NCBI RefSeq assembly: GCF_003057885.1
Contig: NZ_QAGK01000008.1
Span: forward strand, 116,140 to 180,139
Origin: Oceaniglobus ichthyenteri
GTDB lineage: Bacteria > Pseudomonadota > Alphaproteobacteria > Rhodobacterales > Rhodobacteraceae
Direction: 5' to 3'
Length of the DNA: 64,000 nucleotides
Shown here: positions 43,402 to 51,568 of the stretch, in pieces
Position numbering within the stretch: the first letter of the stretch is position 1
How the letters are laid out: every line of letters starts with the position of its first letter
Position numbers and translations under genes: made by a program
The notes under the pieces: generated by a model
The model's database searches: none
Told to the model about the DNA's origin: nothing
Seen by the model: the letters and a program-made list of their open reading frames with translations, nothing else

Positions 43402-44211
43402 TCAGGTGCCGGGGGTTTGGGCCGGGCCCATGATTTCTTCTTCCATCTCCCAGATCATGCTGAGGATTTCCTCGCGCTTTTGGCCAAATTCGGGGTGTTT
43501 TTTCACCTCGCGCAGATCGGCGGCCACGCCCATTTCGGCAAATGGCAGCCGATATTCGCGGTGAATGCGCCCGGGGCGTGGGGCCATCACAACCAGACGT
43601 TCGCCCAGCAGCAGCGCCTCTTCTACCGAATGGGTGATCAGAATCACGGTTTTTCCGGTTTCCTTCCACAGTTTCAAAACCAGACCCTGCATCTTTTCGC
43701 GGGTCAGGGCATCAAGCGCGCCAAGGGGTTCATCCATCAGGATCACTTCGGGGTCGTTGGCCAGACAGCGGGCCAGGGCGACGCGCTGTTGCATCCCCCC
43801 CGACAGTTCGTAAACTGCCTTTTCCTTGAAATCCTGAAGCCCGACGACATCCAGCAGATGATTGACGATTTCGGCCTTTTCGGGCTTTGGCATTCCCTTC
43901 ATCGACGGGCCAAAACCCACATTTTCGCGCACGCTCATCCATTCAAACAGCGCGCCTTGCTGAAACACCATGCCGCGTTCGGGCCCGGGGCCATGCACCG
44001 CCTGACTGCCCAGAATGATCTGTCCCGACGTTGGGGCCAGAAACCCGGCAACGATGTTTAACAATGTGGTTTTGCCACAGCCCGACGGGCCAAGCACGCT
44101 GAGAAGTTCGCCCTGTTTGAGATCCAGCGAGACGTCTTTCAACGCTTGCACCGATGACCCGTTGGGCAAATCAAAGCGCATAGAGATTTTGTCTATTTTC
44201 AATCCCGACAT
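43402..44211 (-). CDS. tauB: Taurine ABC transporter ATP-binding protein
   Basis: This is the ATPase of the taurine importer, 269 aa. It has Walker A (GPSGCGKTT), signature LSGGMQQRVALARCL, Walker B (VILMDEPLGALDALTR) and the switch His (LITHSVEEALLLGERLVVM), the standard TauB/SsuB pattern. ATG 44211 was chosen because the family N-terminus (LKIDKISMRF) begins there. It lies 85 bases downstream of tauA, behind an intercistronic terminator-like hairpin. Confidence 0.92.
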   Translation of the reverse strand: MSGLKIDKISMRFDLPNGSSVQALKDVSLDLKQGELLSVLGPSGCGKTTLLNIVAGFLAPTSGQIILGSQAVHGPGPERGMVFQQGALFEWMSVRENVGFGPSMKGMPKPEKAEIVNHLLDVVGLQDFKEKAVYELSGGMQQRVALARCLANDPEVILMDEPLGALDALTREKMQGLVLKLWKETGKTVILITHSVEEALLLGERLVVMAPRPGRIHREYRLPFAEMGVAADLREVKKHPEFGQKREEILSMIWEMEEEIMGPAQTPGT

Positions 44212-44260
44212 CAAAAATCTTTCAGTTGTCGTGGGAGGAGGCGGCGCCATGGCCACAGCG

Positions 44261-44288
44261 AAAAAGGCCCGCCCGGGGGGGGCGGGCC
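44261..44288 (-). terminator. Intercistronic terminator/attenuator after tauA
   Basis: On the minus strand, GGCCCGCC (44288-44281) and GGCGGGCC (44273-44266) form an 8-bp stem followed by TTTTT. It lies just after the tauA stop codon and before tauB. Partial readthrough would give excess binding protein over the ATPase and permease. Confidence 0.8.
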
Positions 44289-44296
44289 AATTCAGG

Positions 44297-45298
44297 CTAC
44301 ATGCCGTTGGCGGTTTGAAGCGGGCCGGTGTTCACCGCGTCTTCATAGCTGTCGCGCTTTGACGGAATTGATCCGGCTTCGACAAATACGTCGGCCACGC
44401 CGTTCATGAATTCCTGCGCGCCGCCGCCCAGCCATTTCGCGGTCAGCTGCTCATCAATTCCGGGAAACACGAATGTGGCCATCGATGCCTTGGTGGCGTC
44501 AATTTCCATGCCTGAATCCTTGGCGATCACTTCCAGCATTTCATCGGTGTTTTCGCCGCTGTTCCACGCTGCATTTGCGTCTGCCGTGACCTTCAGGAAT
44601 TTCGCCACCAGATCGCTGTTTTCGGCGATAAAGGCCGCAGGCGCCGAGGTGATATCGAACACCAGAATGCCCAGCTCTTCCTTTTCGGCCCCGGTCAGCA
44701 GCACGTTACCGGATTCTTTCATCCGCCGCAGACCCCCGCCATAGCCACAGGCCATGTCGACCGCGCCTTGCGACAAGGCAGCGGCGCCTTCGGCGGGGGC
44801 CATATCGACCACCTGAAGGCTGGCCAGATCAACACCGAAATGATCCATCTGCCGCAAGAAACCGTAATGCGCGGCGGTGCCCAATGGCACGGCAACCTTT
44901 TTACCGGCCAACTCTGCGGCGCTGTTCTTGTCGATTTCCAGATCGGCATGGACCACGCAATTGTCGTTGTCGGAATACGAAACCGCGACGTCCAGCACCT
45001 GAAGATCCTGTCCCGCCGAGGCGGCAACCACGAAGGGCGGCACGCCCTGGCTGACGACGATCTGCACATCGCCCGATGCCATGCCCGCGCTCATCGCGGT
45101 GCCGGTGTCAAACGACACCCAGTTGACCTTGACACCCATTTCTTCGTCAAAGGTGCCGTTCACCTTGGCGTATTGAAACGGCATCGGCCATTCCAGAAAA
45201 TATCCAACGGTTATTTCGCCATCGCCTGCGGCAAATGCCGCCTGTGCGCCAAGAACGACGGCGGTGCCCGCAAGCAGGGTTTTGAAGGTAGATTTCAT
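44297..45298 (-). CDS. tauA: Taurine ABC transporter substrate-binding protein
   Basis: This is a periplasmic binding protein of the TauA/SsuA type, 333 aa. A signal peptide is seen (KSTFKTLLAGTAVVLGAQAAFA, then AGDGEITVGYF). GYFLEWPMPFQYAKVNGTF and GDVQIVVSQGVPPFVVAASAG are typical TauA segments. ATG 45298 gives the signal peptide; the frame upstream to 45532 lies in the promoter region. The gene is divergent from tpa, sharing a 303-base control region with a TauR-type repeat pair. Taurine as ligand is inferred from tpa. Confidence 0.9.
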   Translation of the reverse strand: MKSTFKTLLAGTAVVLGAQAAFAAGDGEITVGYFLEWPMPFQYAKVNGTFDEEMGVKVNWVSFDTGTAMSAGMASGDVQIVVSQGVPPFVVAASAGQDLQVLDVAVSYSDNDNCVVHADLEIDKNSAAELAGKKVAVPLGTAAHYGFLRQMDHFGVDLASLQVVDMAPAEGAAALSQGAVDMACGYGGGLRRMKESGNVLLTGAEKEELGILVFDITSAPAAFIAENSDLVAKFLKVTADANAAWNSGENTDEMLEVIAKDSGMEIDATKASMATFVFPGIDEQLTAKWLGGGAQEFMNGVADVFVEAGSIPSKRDSYEDAVNTGPLQTANGM

Positions 45299-45601
45299 TT
45301 GTCGTCTCCCAGTGTGGTGACCCTGCCTTTCATGGCGGGCCTTGTTGTTTGGTCGTTTTCTGTCGTTATAGAGGTCGGATAATGTGGCGATGGGCGGTTT
45401 TGCGCAACCCGCCCCGCGCCAAAAAAAACGACGCACGCGCGTTGCAAATCTGTTGCGGATGTTCATCCGGCGATATTGGCCATATCTGCCAGGCGAAACT
45501 GGACCTATTGCGCAGGGGAGAAATTGGGGCAAGGATGGCGGTGGCGGTTTCTGGTTGAAACCGGCCCTTGATCACCCATTCAAAGTGGCGGAGCTGACCC
45601 A
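45299..45601. promoter_or_regulatory. Divergent tauA/tpa control region with TauR-type repeats
   Basis: This 303-base gap holds no gene. TTGGCCATAT (45476-45485, 7 of 10) and CTGGACCTAT (45499-45508) form direct repeats 23 bp apart, in the same direction as tpa. They match the pairs at xsc (23 bp) and tauR (22 bp). On the minus strand, TATAAC (45370-45365) is a plausible -10 for tauA. A TauR dimer here could activate both directions. Confidence 0.65.
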
Positions 45602-46999
45602 ATGAACATTCCTTTCGCAGTGAACAACCCAGAGGGCATAATCGAGGCCGACCGCGCCCATGTCTGGCACCACCTGATTCAGCACAAACCGTTTGAAACG
45701 GTCGATCCCCGGATCATCGTCGAAGGGCGGGGCATGAAGGTGTGGGATATCAAGGGCAAAGAACACCTGGATGGTGTATCGGGCGGTGTCTGGACCGTGA
45801 ATGTCGGCTATGGCCGTGAACGGATCGCCGATGCGGTGCGCGATCAGTTGGTGAAACTGTGCTATTTCGCGGGCTCTGCCGGGTCGATTCCGGGTGCGCA
45901 GTGGTCAAAGCGGCTGATCGAAAAGATGCCGGGGATGAGCCGCGTGTATTTCGCCAATTCGGGGTCCGAGGCGAATGAAAAGGCGTTCAAGATGGTGCGC
46001 CAGATTGCCCACAAAAAATACGGTGGCAAAAAGAACAAGATCCTGTACCGCGACCGCGATTACCACGGCACCACCATCGCCTGTCTGTCAGCCGGTGGTC
46101 AGGAAGAGCGCAACGCGCAATATGGCCCGTTCACACCGGCGTTTGTGCCTGTGCCCCATTGTCTGGAATATCGCGCCCATGAACAGGGCTGGGACGATCT
46201 GTCGGGCGAAGCCTACGGTGTGCGGGCCGCCCGCGCCATCGAAGAGGTGATCCTGCGCGAAGGCCCCGACACTGTGGGCGCGCTGTGCCTTGAGCCAGTG
46301 ACGGCAGGGGGCGGCGTGATTACCCCACCGCCGGGATATTGGGAAACGGTTCAGGAAATCTGTACCAAATACGATATCCTGTTGCACATTGATGAGGTGG
46401 TCTGTGGGCTTGGGCGCACGGGCACATGGTTTGGTTACCAGAACTATGGCATCAAACCCGATATCGTGACGATGGCCAAAGGCGTGGCATCGGGATACGC
46501 GGCGATTTCGTGCTGTGTCACCACCGAGGCGGTGTTCGAGATGTTCAAGGACGATGCCGACGATCCATTGGGATATTTCCGCGACATCTCTACCTTTGGC
46601 GGCTGCACGGCCGGCCCGGCGGCGGCGTTGGAAAACATGGCGATCATCGAAGAAGAGGGATTGTTGGACAATACCTTGGCCATGGGCGAACGGTTGATGG
46701 GCAATTTGCACGCTTTGGCCGAAAAGCACCCGGTGATTGGCGATGTGCGCGGCAAGGGGTTGTTTTGTGGTGCCGAATTGGTGACGGACCGCGTCGCAAA
46801 AACACCGCTGGATGAAAAACTGGTGATGAAGATTGTCGGCGATTGCATGGGCCAAGGCATCATCATCGGCGCCACCAACCGATCACTGCCCGGGAAAAAC
46901 AACACCCTGTGCCTGTCGCCCGCATTGATCGCCACCAACGACGACATTGATCATCTGACCAACGGTATCGATCAGGCGCTGACACGCGTTCTGGGCTGA
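45602..46999 (+). CDS. tpa: Taurine:pyruvate aminotransferase
   Basis: This class III PLP-dependent aminotransferase, 465 aa, transfers the amino group of taurine to pyruvate, giving sulfoacetaldehyde and alanine. It matches Tpa: AHVWHHLIQHKPFE near the N-terminus, HLDGVSGGVWTVNVGYG, FANSGSEANEKAFKM, YHGTTIACLS, the Asp of DEVVCGLGRTG, and the Schiff-base Lys in MAKGVASGYA. Its product is the substrate of Xsc encoded about 15 kb away. ATG 45602 follows GGAG. The gene is divergent from tauABC and ends at a bidirectional terminator. Confidence 0.94.
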   Translation: MNIPFAVNNPEGIIEADRAHVWHHLIQHKPFETVDPRIIVEGRGMKVWDIKGKEHLDGVSGGVWTVNVGYGRERIADAVRDQLVKLCYFAGSAGSIPGAQWSKRLIEKMPGMSRVYFANSGSEANEKAFKMVRQIAHKKYGGKKNKILYRDRDYHGTTIACLSAGGQEERNAQYGPFTPAFVPVPHCLEYRAHEQGWDDLSGEAYGVRAARAIEEVILREGPDTVGALCLEPVTAGGGVITPPPGYWETVQEICTKYDILLHIDEVVCGLGRTGTWFGYQNYGIKPDIVTMAKGVASGYAAISCCVTTEAVFEMFKDDADDPLGYFRDISTFGGCTAGPAAALENMAIIEEEGLLDNTLAMGERLMGNLHALAEKHPVIGDVRGKGLFCGAELVTDRVAKTPLDEKLVMKIVGDCMGQGIIIGATNRSLPGKNNTLCLSPALIATNDDIDHLTNGIDQALTRVLG

Positions 47000-47015
47000 C
47001 ACGCCCGAACCGGAT

Positions 47016-47051
47016 AAAAAACCGCCCGGTGGCAAGACCGGGCGGTTTTTT
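47016..47051. terminator. Bidirectional terminator between tpa and the DUF465 gene
   Basis: AACCGCCCGGT-GGCAAG-ACCGGGCGGTT is flanked by A-tracts on the left and T-tracts on the right, so it can terminate both converging transcripts. Confidence 0.92.
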
Positions 47052-47269
47052 CATGCGATGATGTCGGGGAAAATCTCGTCTTCGATCTGGGCGATCTGGT
47101 CTTTCAGACCCAGTTTTTGCTTTTTCAAACGTCGAAGGGTGAATTGTTCGGCCGCGGGGCGATCCTGCAGGGCGTGAATGGCATCGTCCAGATCGCGATG
47201 TTCGCGTTTCAGCACAGACAGGCGAATGCGCAGGATATCTTCGTGGTCAAGTGTATTGGATGCGGTCAT
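47051..47269 (-). CDS. YdcH/DUF465 family small protein
   Basis: This 72-aa basic/acidic helical protein is of the YdcH (DUF465) family. LKREHRDLDDAIHALQ and RLKKQKLGLKDQIAQIEDE form the predicted coiled-coil hairpin typical of the family. Function is unknown; such proteins are very common in Alphaproteobacteria. It stands alone between tpa and the small heat-shock gene, and its stop codon touches the bidirectional terminator. Confidence 0.88.
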   Translation of the reverse strand: MTASNTLDHEDILRIRLSVLKREHRDLDDAIHALQDRPAAEQFTLRRLKKQKLGLKDQIAQIEDEIFPDIIA

Positions 47270-47355
47270 CTGTGGCGTTCTTTTTATTATGCTCCAAACC
47301 TTTGACAGGGTAAGGTGATTCGCCCAAGCCCTTCAAAGGCAGTTACTGCAAAACC

Positions 47356-47384
47356 CTTGAAGAATTTAATCAATCTTCCCATAT
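47356..47384 (+). promoter_or_regulatory. Sigma-32 (RpoH)-type promoter of the small heat-shock gene
   Basis: CTTGAAG (47356-47362) and CCCATAT (47378-47384) are separated by 15 bp, closely matching the RpoH consensus CTTGAAA / CCCCATNT. The Hsp20 gene starts 68 bases downstream, so heat-shock expression is expected. Confidence 0.8.
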
Positions 47385-47451
47385 CACTGCAAGCGGTCGC
47401 CATAACGGGGCCGCATTTACACAGCACAGTCGCTTAAACAAGGACGTGTCG

Positions 47452-47865
47452 ATGACGAAAATGGCTTTAGGCTCGCATCCCTTTCTACTTGGGTTTGAGC
47501 AATTGGAACGTTTGGTGGAACGCACGGCAAAATCTGATGCGGGGGGGTATCCGCCCTATAACATCGAACAAACCGGGCCAACGGGGTATCGCATTACCCT
47601 GGCCGTTGCCGGATTTGCCGAGGCCGATCTTTCGATCACTGTTGAGGACCGACAGCTTGTTATTCGGGGGCGTCAGGATGACGCGTGCGATGACAGGGTG
47701 TTTTTGCACCGGGGCATTGCCGCGCGGCAATTTCAACGCACCTTTGTCTTGGCGGATGGCGTCGAAATTGACGGAGCCAAGATTGAAAACGGGCTGTTGC
47801 ATGTGGATTTGTTGCGCAACGTGCCGGAAACGGTGGTGCGCAGGATCGAGATAACCAGAGGTTGA
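47452..47865 (+). CDS. Small heat-shock protein, Hsp20 family
   Basis: This is a 137-aa alpha-crystallin-domain chaperone that binds unfolding proteins. The domain covers about residues 30-130: YNIEQTGPTGYRITLAVAGFAEADLSI, LVIRGRQ, and the C-terminal GLLHVDLLRNVPETVVRRIEI. The opening LGSHPFLLGFEQLERLVERTAK is typical of the alphaproteobacterial IbpA-like group. ATG 47452 follows AAGGA; a GTG at 47446 is also in frame. It is co-transcribed with the DUF1150 gene 19 bases downstream, an association seen in other Rhodobacterales. Confidence 0.93.
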   Translation: MTKMALGSHPFLLGFEQLERLVERTAKSDAGGYPPYNIEQTGPTGYRITLAVAGFAEADLSITVEDRQLVIRGRQDDACDDRVFLHRGIAARQFQRTFVLADGVEIDGAKIENGLLHVDLLRNVPETVVRRIEITRG

Positions 47866-47884
47866 CTGTGAGAGGGTGACCAAG

Positions 47885-48118
47885 ATGGAAATGGAATACG
47901 AAGCTGAAGCACCGCAAAACGCGGTTTTTGATACGGTATATGTGCGCCCCGTTGCCGTACGGGATCTGCCCGAAGATGTGCGCGAACAGGCCGAGGGCCT
48001 GGATGAGATTTACGCCGTCCACGCGGAATCAGGCGAACGGCTGGCCTTGGTGCGTGACCGCCGGTTGGCGTTTATCGTCGCCCGGCAGAATGATATGGCA
48101 CCGGTCAGCGTACACTGA
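47885..48118 (+). CDS. DUF1150 family protein
   Basis: This is a 77-aa protein of the DUF1150 family. YVRPVAVRDLPEDVREQ, LDEIYAVHAESGERLALVRDR and FIVARQNDMAPVSVH are characteristic. Its function is unknown, but members typically follow a small heat-shock gene, as here, suggesting a stress role. ATG 47885 is preceded by AGAGGG. Confidence 0.88.
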   Translation: MEMEYEAEAPQNAVFDTVYVRPVAVRDLPEDVREQAEGLDEIYAVHAESGERLALVRDRRLAFIVARQNDMAPVSVH

Positions 48119-48155
48119 CACCGGCCTTGGACCGCGGTGAAATCACGCCAAAAAC

Positions 48156-48189
48156 AAACGGCCCGCCCTGTCAAATGGGCGGGCCGTTT
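48156..48189. terminator. Long hairpin between convergent DUF1150 and SH3 genes
   Basis: AAACGGCCCGCCC (48156-48168) pairs perfectly with GGGCGGGCCGTTT (48177-48189), a 13-bp stem with an 8-nt loop. The A/T ends of the stem allow it to act as a bidirectional terminator. Confidence 0.85.
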
Positions 48190-48193
48190 GGGT

Positions 48194-48709
48194 TTATTGG
48201 TGCAATTCTTCGGCCGTGACACCCCATAACGAGCTTTTGCGCACCCAACCCCGGTGGCCGTCCTTGCGAATGCGGCACCAATCCACGCTGCATTCATCCA
48301 AACGGGCGACAACGCCCTTTTCGATGATTGCCGCAACCCCGGCGTCGGGGTCGGGATGGGTGCGCAAATTCAACTGATCCATTTGAATAAGCACCGTGCG
48401 CACGCCCGACAAAAGCGAATAGTGTACCCAACCGCCCGCGCCATCATAATCGCGCACTTGCCGCCAGTGGCCATATTCGTTGGTGATTTGCAGCGGCAGA
48501 TCCTTGCGCTTGTACACCCAATCAATCCGATGACTGAGAGAGGGGCCGCGCCGCACGTTGCCTTCGTTTGCCTTCATCGAAACAAAGCGCGGTATCGGCA
48601 GATTCGTCACCGGCCCGCTGCGTTCTTGTGCCTGTGCGGTGCTGATCCCCATCAGCAACACCAGAAAGGCGGCCAAAACCGCCCGCATGTTTGATTTTTT
48701 ACCTGTCAT
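48194..48709 (-). CDS. SH3 domain-containing periplasmic protein
   Basis: This is a 171-aa exported protein with a signal peptide (MRAVLAAFLVLLMGISTAQA, about residues 8-27) and two bacterial SH3-like segments: VSMKANEGNVRRGPSLSHRIDWVY, GHWRQVRDYDGAGGWVH, then LNLRTHPDPDAGVAAIIEKGVVARLDEC and GWVRKSSLWGV. Such proteins are thought to bind cell-wall peptides. ATG 48709 follows GGGA at good spacing; 48718 and 48688 are alternatives. The gene is monocistronic. Confidence 0.85.
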   Translation of the reverse strand: MTGKKSNMRAVLAAFLVLLMGISTAQAQERSGPVTNLPIPRFVSMKANEGNVRRGPSLSHRIDWVYKRKDLPLQITNEYGHWRQVRDYDGAGGWVHYSLLSGVRTVLIQMDQLNLRTHPDPDAGVAAIIEKGVVARLDECSVDWCRIRKDGHRGWVRKSSLWGVTAEELHQ

Positions 48710-48848
48710 TTGTCCCATGCCACGTTGTGATCACTGCCCAATTGCCGAATTTTCGGCGCCGGGGTCTGATGGCCGCTCTTGTGCCTCGCCCCGTTCCTTG
48801 TCACTTTGCACCAAGTGATTGGTATTTGATAGTTTGGGGAGGGCAGGG

Positions 48849-49835
48849 ATGCCAGGTCAGCGTCTAAGTGTTGTCGTAACGCGACGGTTGCCCGAAGTGG
48901 TCGAAACCCGGATGAGTGAGCTGTTTGATGTAAAGCTGCGCACCGATGATCGCCCGATGACCCGAGAAGAGCTGACCGCCGCGGTGCAGCAGGCCGATGT
49001 TCTGGTGCCCACCGTCACCGATGAAATTGATGCCGCCCTGTTGGCCAATGCCGGGGATCGGTTGAAACTGATCGCGCATTATGGTGCCGGTGTGGATCGG
49101 TTGGATGTGGCCACGGCCCGTCAGCGCGGGATTTTGGTGTCAAACACCCCCGGTGCCGTGACCGATGATACCGCAGATATGACACTGGCGTTGATTCTGG
49201 CGGTGGCGCGGCGCATTCCCGAAGGTCTGGCCGCCATGCAATCGGGCAGTTGGGAAGGCTGGGCGCCCACCGCATTTCTGGGTGCGCGATTGGGCGGGCG
49301 GCGTTTGGGCATTCTGGGCATGGGCCGAATCGGGCAGGCCGTGGCGCGACGCGCGGCGGCATTTGGAATGCAGGTGCATTATCACAACCGCAAACGTCTG
49401 CGCCCCGAGGTGGAACAGGCGTTAGAGGCGACCTATTGGGAAAGCCTTGATCAGATGGTCAGCCGGATGGACATCATCAGCGTCAACTGCCCCCATACGC
49501 CCAGCACATTCCACCTGATGAACGCGCGGCGACTGAAGCTGATGAAACCCAGCGCGGTAATCGTGAACACCTCGCGCGGCGAAGTGATTGACGAAAACGC
49601 CCTGACCCGTGGCTTGCGTGCCGGTGAAATTGCCGGGGCGGGCCTGGATGTGTTCGAACGTGGCCATGATATAAATCCGCGCCTGCGCGAACTGCCCAAT
49701 GTCGTGCTGTTGCCCCACATGGGCAGCGCCACGTTGGAGGGCCGGATCGAAATGGGCGAAAAGGTGATCATCAACATCAAGACCTTTGCCGATGGCCACC
49801 GCCCACCCGATCAGGTTGTGCCGTCAATGCTGTGA
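48849..49835 (+). CDS. D-isomer-specific 2-hydroxyacid dehydrogenase
   Basis: This is a 328-aa NAD(P)-dependent dehydrogenase for D-2-hydroxyacids, such as glyoxylate/hydroxypyruvate or D-glycerate reductase. The Rossmann motif is LGILGMGRIGQAVARRA. Catalytic residues appear as Arg in VNTSRGEVID, Glu in the segment DVFERGHDINPRLRELPNV, and His in VLLPHMGSATLE. ATG 48849 has a purine-rich leader (GGGAGGGCAGGG); the longer frame from 48819 is less likely. It overlaps the convergent orphan gene by 25 bases. The exact substrate cannot be read. Confidence 0.9.
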   Translation: MPGQRLSVVVTRRLPEVVETRMSELFDVKLRTDDRPMTREELTAAVQQADVLVPTVTDEIDAALLANAGDRLKLIAHYGAGVDRLDVATARQRGILVSNTPGAVTDDTADMTLALILAVARRIPEGLAAMQSGSWEGWAPTAFLGARLGGRRLGILGMGRIGQAVARRAAAFGMQVHYHNRKRLRPEVEQALEATYWESLDQMVSRMDIISVNCPHTPSTFHLMNARRLKLMKPSAVIVNTSRGEVIDENALTRGLRAGEIAGAGLDVFERGHDINPRLRELPNVVLLPHMGSATLEGRIEMGEKVIINIKTFADGHRPPDQVVPSML

Positions 49836-50653
49836 TCTGGCCAGGCGGCGGAGATATCGGCAAAATTATGGGCGCTGGTCAATTTGTCGGTGACATCGTT
49901 GATCCAGATCACCAGTCCGCCGATCTCGTCTGTGCATTTGCGCCAGCGGCGCATGAAACACTGCATCACCCGCGTGCCCAGAACCGGCACATCCAGCGGA
50001 TAGTAATATGCCACCGGGCGTCCGTCCAACGTGCGGGTCATTTCGGGTTTGGCCCGGCTGTGATACCGCGTCGCACCGATCAGATCGCCCATATGCAGCC
50101 CGTCAAATTCTGCGGATGGCCGATTGTGAAACGCGGCGTTTCCCTGGCTTGTGCAAATGTGGCGAAAACTGCGGTCAATCAATGATGCGCGCTGGGGCAT
50201 ATCAGAGACAAGGCGCGCCATTTCGGAATGCGCCGCGCCGCGATATGCCAGACGTTCCAACACTTCGTATGGGCGGGCCGAGCGGTTTTGGGACGGGCCG
50301 CGCAATGACCAACGTCCCTCAAACCGATTGATCAGGCTGAGCGCGATATTCAGTTCGCGTTTCCCGCCGGTGCGCTGGGCCCGTTCAAAGAAAAACTCGA
50401 CCTTGCTGCGCAGTTCGGCGGGGGAGGCGGGATCGTGCGCTTCGATGGTATCCATCAACGCGGCGGTGTGGCGCATCAACGCGACCTGTGTGGCAATGCC
50501 CGTGCCTTGCATGACCGACCGGGCCAGCCGCGTCTGCGATAATTGAAAATCGGCGATTAGGCGCGCAAGACGCATCTGATTGAGCCTCGTGTAAACGATT
50601 GCACGAAAATACATGCTCTGCCGCTGCAGATCAAGAAAATCTGGCGGAACCAT
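49811..50653 (-). CDS. Conserved hypothetical protein with PAS-like C-terminal region
   Basis: This 280-aa protein has no clear enzyme motif. The N-terminal half (about 1-110) is helical and rich in Arg, Gln and Leu. The C-terminal part (about 165-265) reads like a PAS fold: FRHICTSQGNAAFHNRPSAEFDGLHMGDLIGATRYH, then TLDGRPVAYYYPLDVPVLG and GGLVIWINDVTDKL, the last resembling the PAS end before an effector. No output domain is present. Its start codon overlaps the -35 region of the divergent csbD promoter. Function unknown; a stress-related sensor is possible from position only. Confidence 0.6.
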   Translation of the reverse strand: MVPPDFLDLQRQSMYFRAIVYTRLNQMRLARLIADFQLSQTRLARSVMQGTGIATQVALMRHTAALMDTIEAHDPASPAELRSKVEFFFERAQRTGGKRELNIALSLINRFEGRWSLRGPSQNRSARPYEVLERLAYRGAAHSEMARLVSDMPQRASLIDRSFRHICTSQGNAAFHNRPSAEFDGLHMGDLIGATRYHSRAKPEMTRTLDGRPVAYYYPLDVPVLGTRVMQCFMRRWRKCTDEIGGLVIWINDVTDKLTSAHNFADISAAWPDHSIDGTT

Positions 50654-50671
50654 TTCGGCGGACCTGACGTT
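50646..50671 (+). promoter_or_regulatory. Candidate EcfG-type general-stress promoter of csbD
   Basis: GGAAC (50646-50650) and CGTT (50668-50671) are separated by exactly 17 bp, the spacing of alphaproteobacterial EcfG promoters. The csbD start codon is 34 bases downstream. The -35 lies inside codons 2-3 of the divergent gene. Both downstream genes belong to general-stress families, which fits. Confidence 0.55.
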
Positions 50672-50704
50672 GTCTATTCAACAAGCAACTTAAAGGAGAT
50701 CGTC

Positions 50705-50902
50705 ATGAATTGGGATCAAATCGAAGGCAACTGGAAGCAGTTCAAAGGCAACGTTCAAAAAGAATGGGGCGAGCTGACCAACGATGATCTGGATCAGGCC
50801 GAAGGCAACCGCCAGAAACTGGAAGGCAAAATCCAGGAACGCTATGGCAAGTCGAAAGAAGAAGCCAGCAAAGCTGTCGATGACTTTCTGAGCAAGCATT
50901 GA
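50705..50902 (+). CDS. CsbD family stress-response protein
   Basis: This is a 65-aa hydrophilic CsbD-family protein (MNWDQIEGNWKQFKGNVQKEWG, then LDQAEGNRQKLEGKIQERYG). The family is induced by general stress in many bacteria; its molecular role is unknown. It is preceded by AAGGAG and followed after 3 bases by the flavin-binding stress gene, so the two form an operon. Confidence 0.93.
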   Translation: MNWDQIEGNWKQFKGNVQKEWGELTNDDLDQAEGNRQKLEGKIQERYGKSKEEASKAVDDFLSKH

Positions 50903-50905
50903 GTC

Positions 50906-51412
50906 ATGTCTGATTTAAGCCAAGCCGAAGCGCGCGACACATTATTCGAAATGATGGACGATGTGCGCGCCGGTATGCTGGGCGTGTCAGAATCCGGCCA
51001 GCATATGCAGCCGATGACCCACTTTTTCGACCGTGACACGGCGACATTGTGGTTCATCACCTCGAAACAAACCGATCTTGTGCGCGCCGTCGGTATGGGG
51101 GCAACCGCCCACTTTACGGTGACAGGCGAAGATCACAAAGCATGGACCTGCATGTCAGGCCCGATCAGCCAAAGCGCCGACAGGGCGAAGTTGGATGAGC
51201 TTTGGTCTGTAGTTTCGGCCGCATGGTTTGACGAAGGTCGGGAAGACCCGGATGTATGTCTGCTGCAAATGCCATTGCGCGAAGCCGCGCTGTGGACTGC
51301 AACAGGTAACCCGCTGATGTTTGGAATGGAAATTGCCAAGGCCAACATGACCGAGGACAAGAAACCAGATATTGGTGATCATGTGATCATCAATTTTCAA
51401 ACCGCAGCCTGA
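50906..51412 (+). CDS. Pyridoxamine 5'-phosphate oxidase-like general stress protein
   Basis: This 168-aa split-barrel flavoprotein resembles general stress protein 26. Visible family segments are QPMTHFFDRDTATLWFITSKQTDLVRAV, AHFTVTG, WTCMSGPISQSADRAKLDELWS and the C-terminal LWTATGNPLMFGMEIAKANM. It likely binds a flavin or F420-type cofactor, but the substrate is unknown. It is co-transcribed with csbD and ends at a strong terminator. Confidence 0.88.
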   Translation: MSDLSQAEARDTLFEMMDDVRAGMLGVSESGQHMQPMTHFFDRDTATLWFITSKQTDLVRAVGMGATAHFTVTGEDHKAWTCMSGPISQSADRAKLDELWSVVSAAWFDEGREDPDVCLLQMPLREAALWTATGNPLMFGMEIAKANMTEDKKPDIGDHVIINFQTAA

Positions 51413-51435
51413 CCCGAAACAGTTTGCAACAATCG

Positions 51436-51464
51436 CCGCGCCCCACCTCGGGGCGCGGTTTTTT
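51436..51464 (+). terminator. Rho-independent terminator of the csbD operon
   Basis: CCGCGCCCC-ACCTC-GGGGCGCGG-TTTTTT: a 9-bp perfect stem with a U-tract, 24 bases after the stop codon. Confidence 0.95.
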
Positions 51465-51568
51465 GTGTGCTGCGTCGGTTTCGGCTGACACTGCGTCGGC
51501 CTTTGGGTGCCGATTCCGCCGCGCGGTGGCGTATCAACGCCTCAGGTACAGCAGCAAGGAACCGGCCG

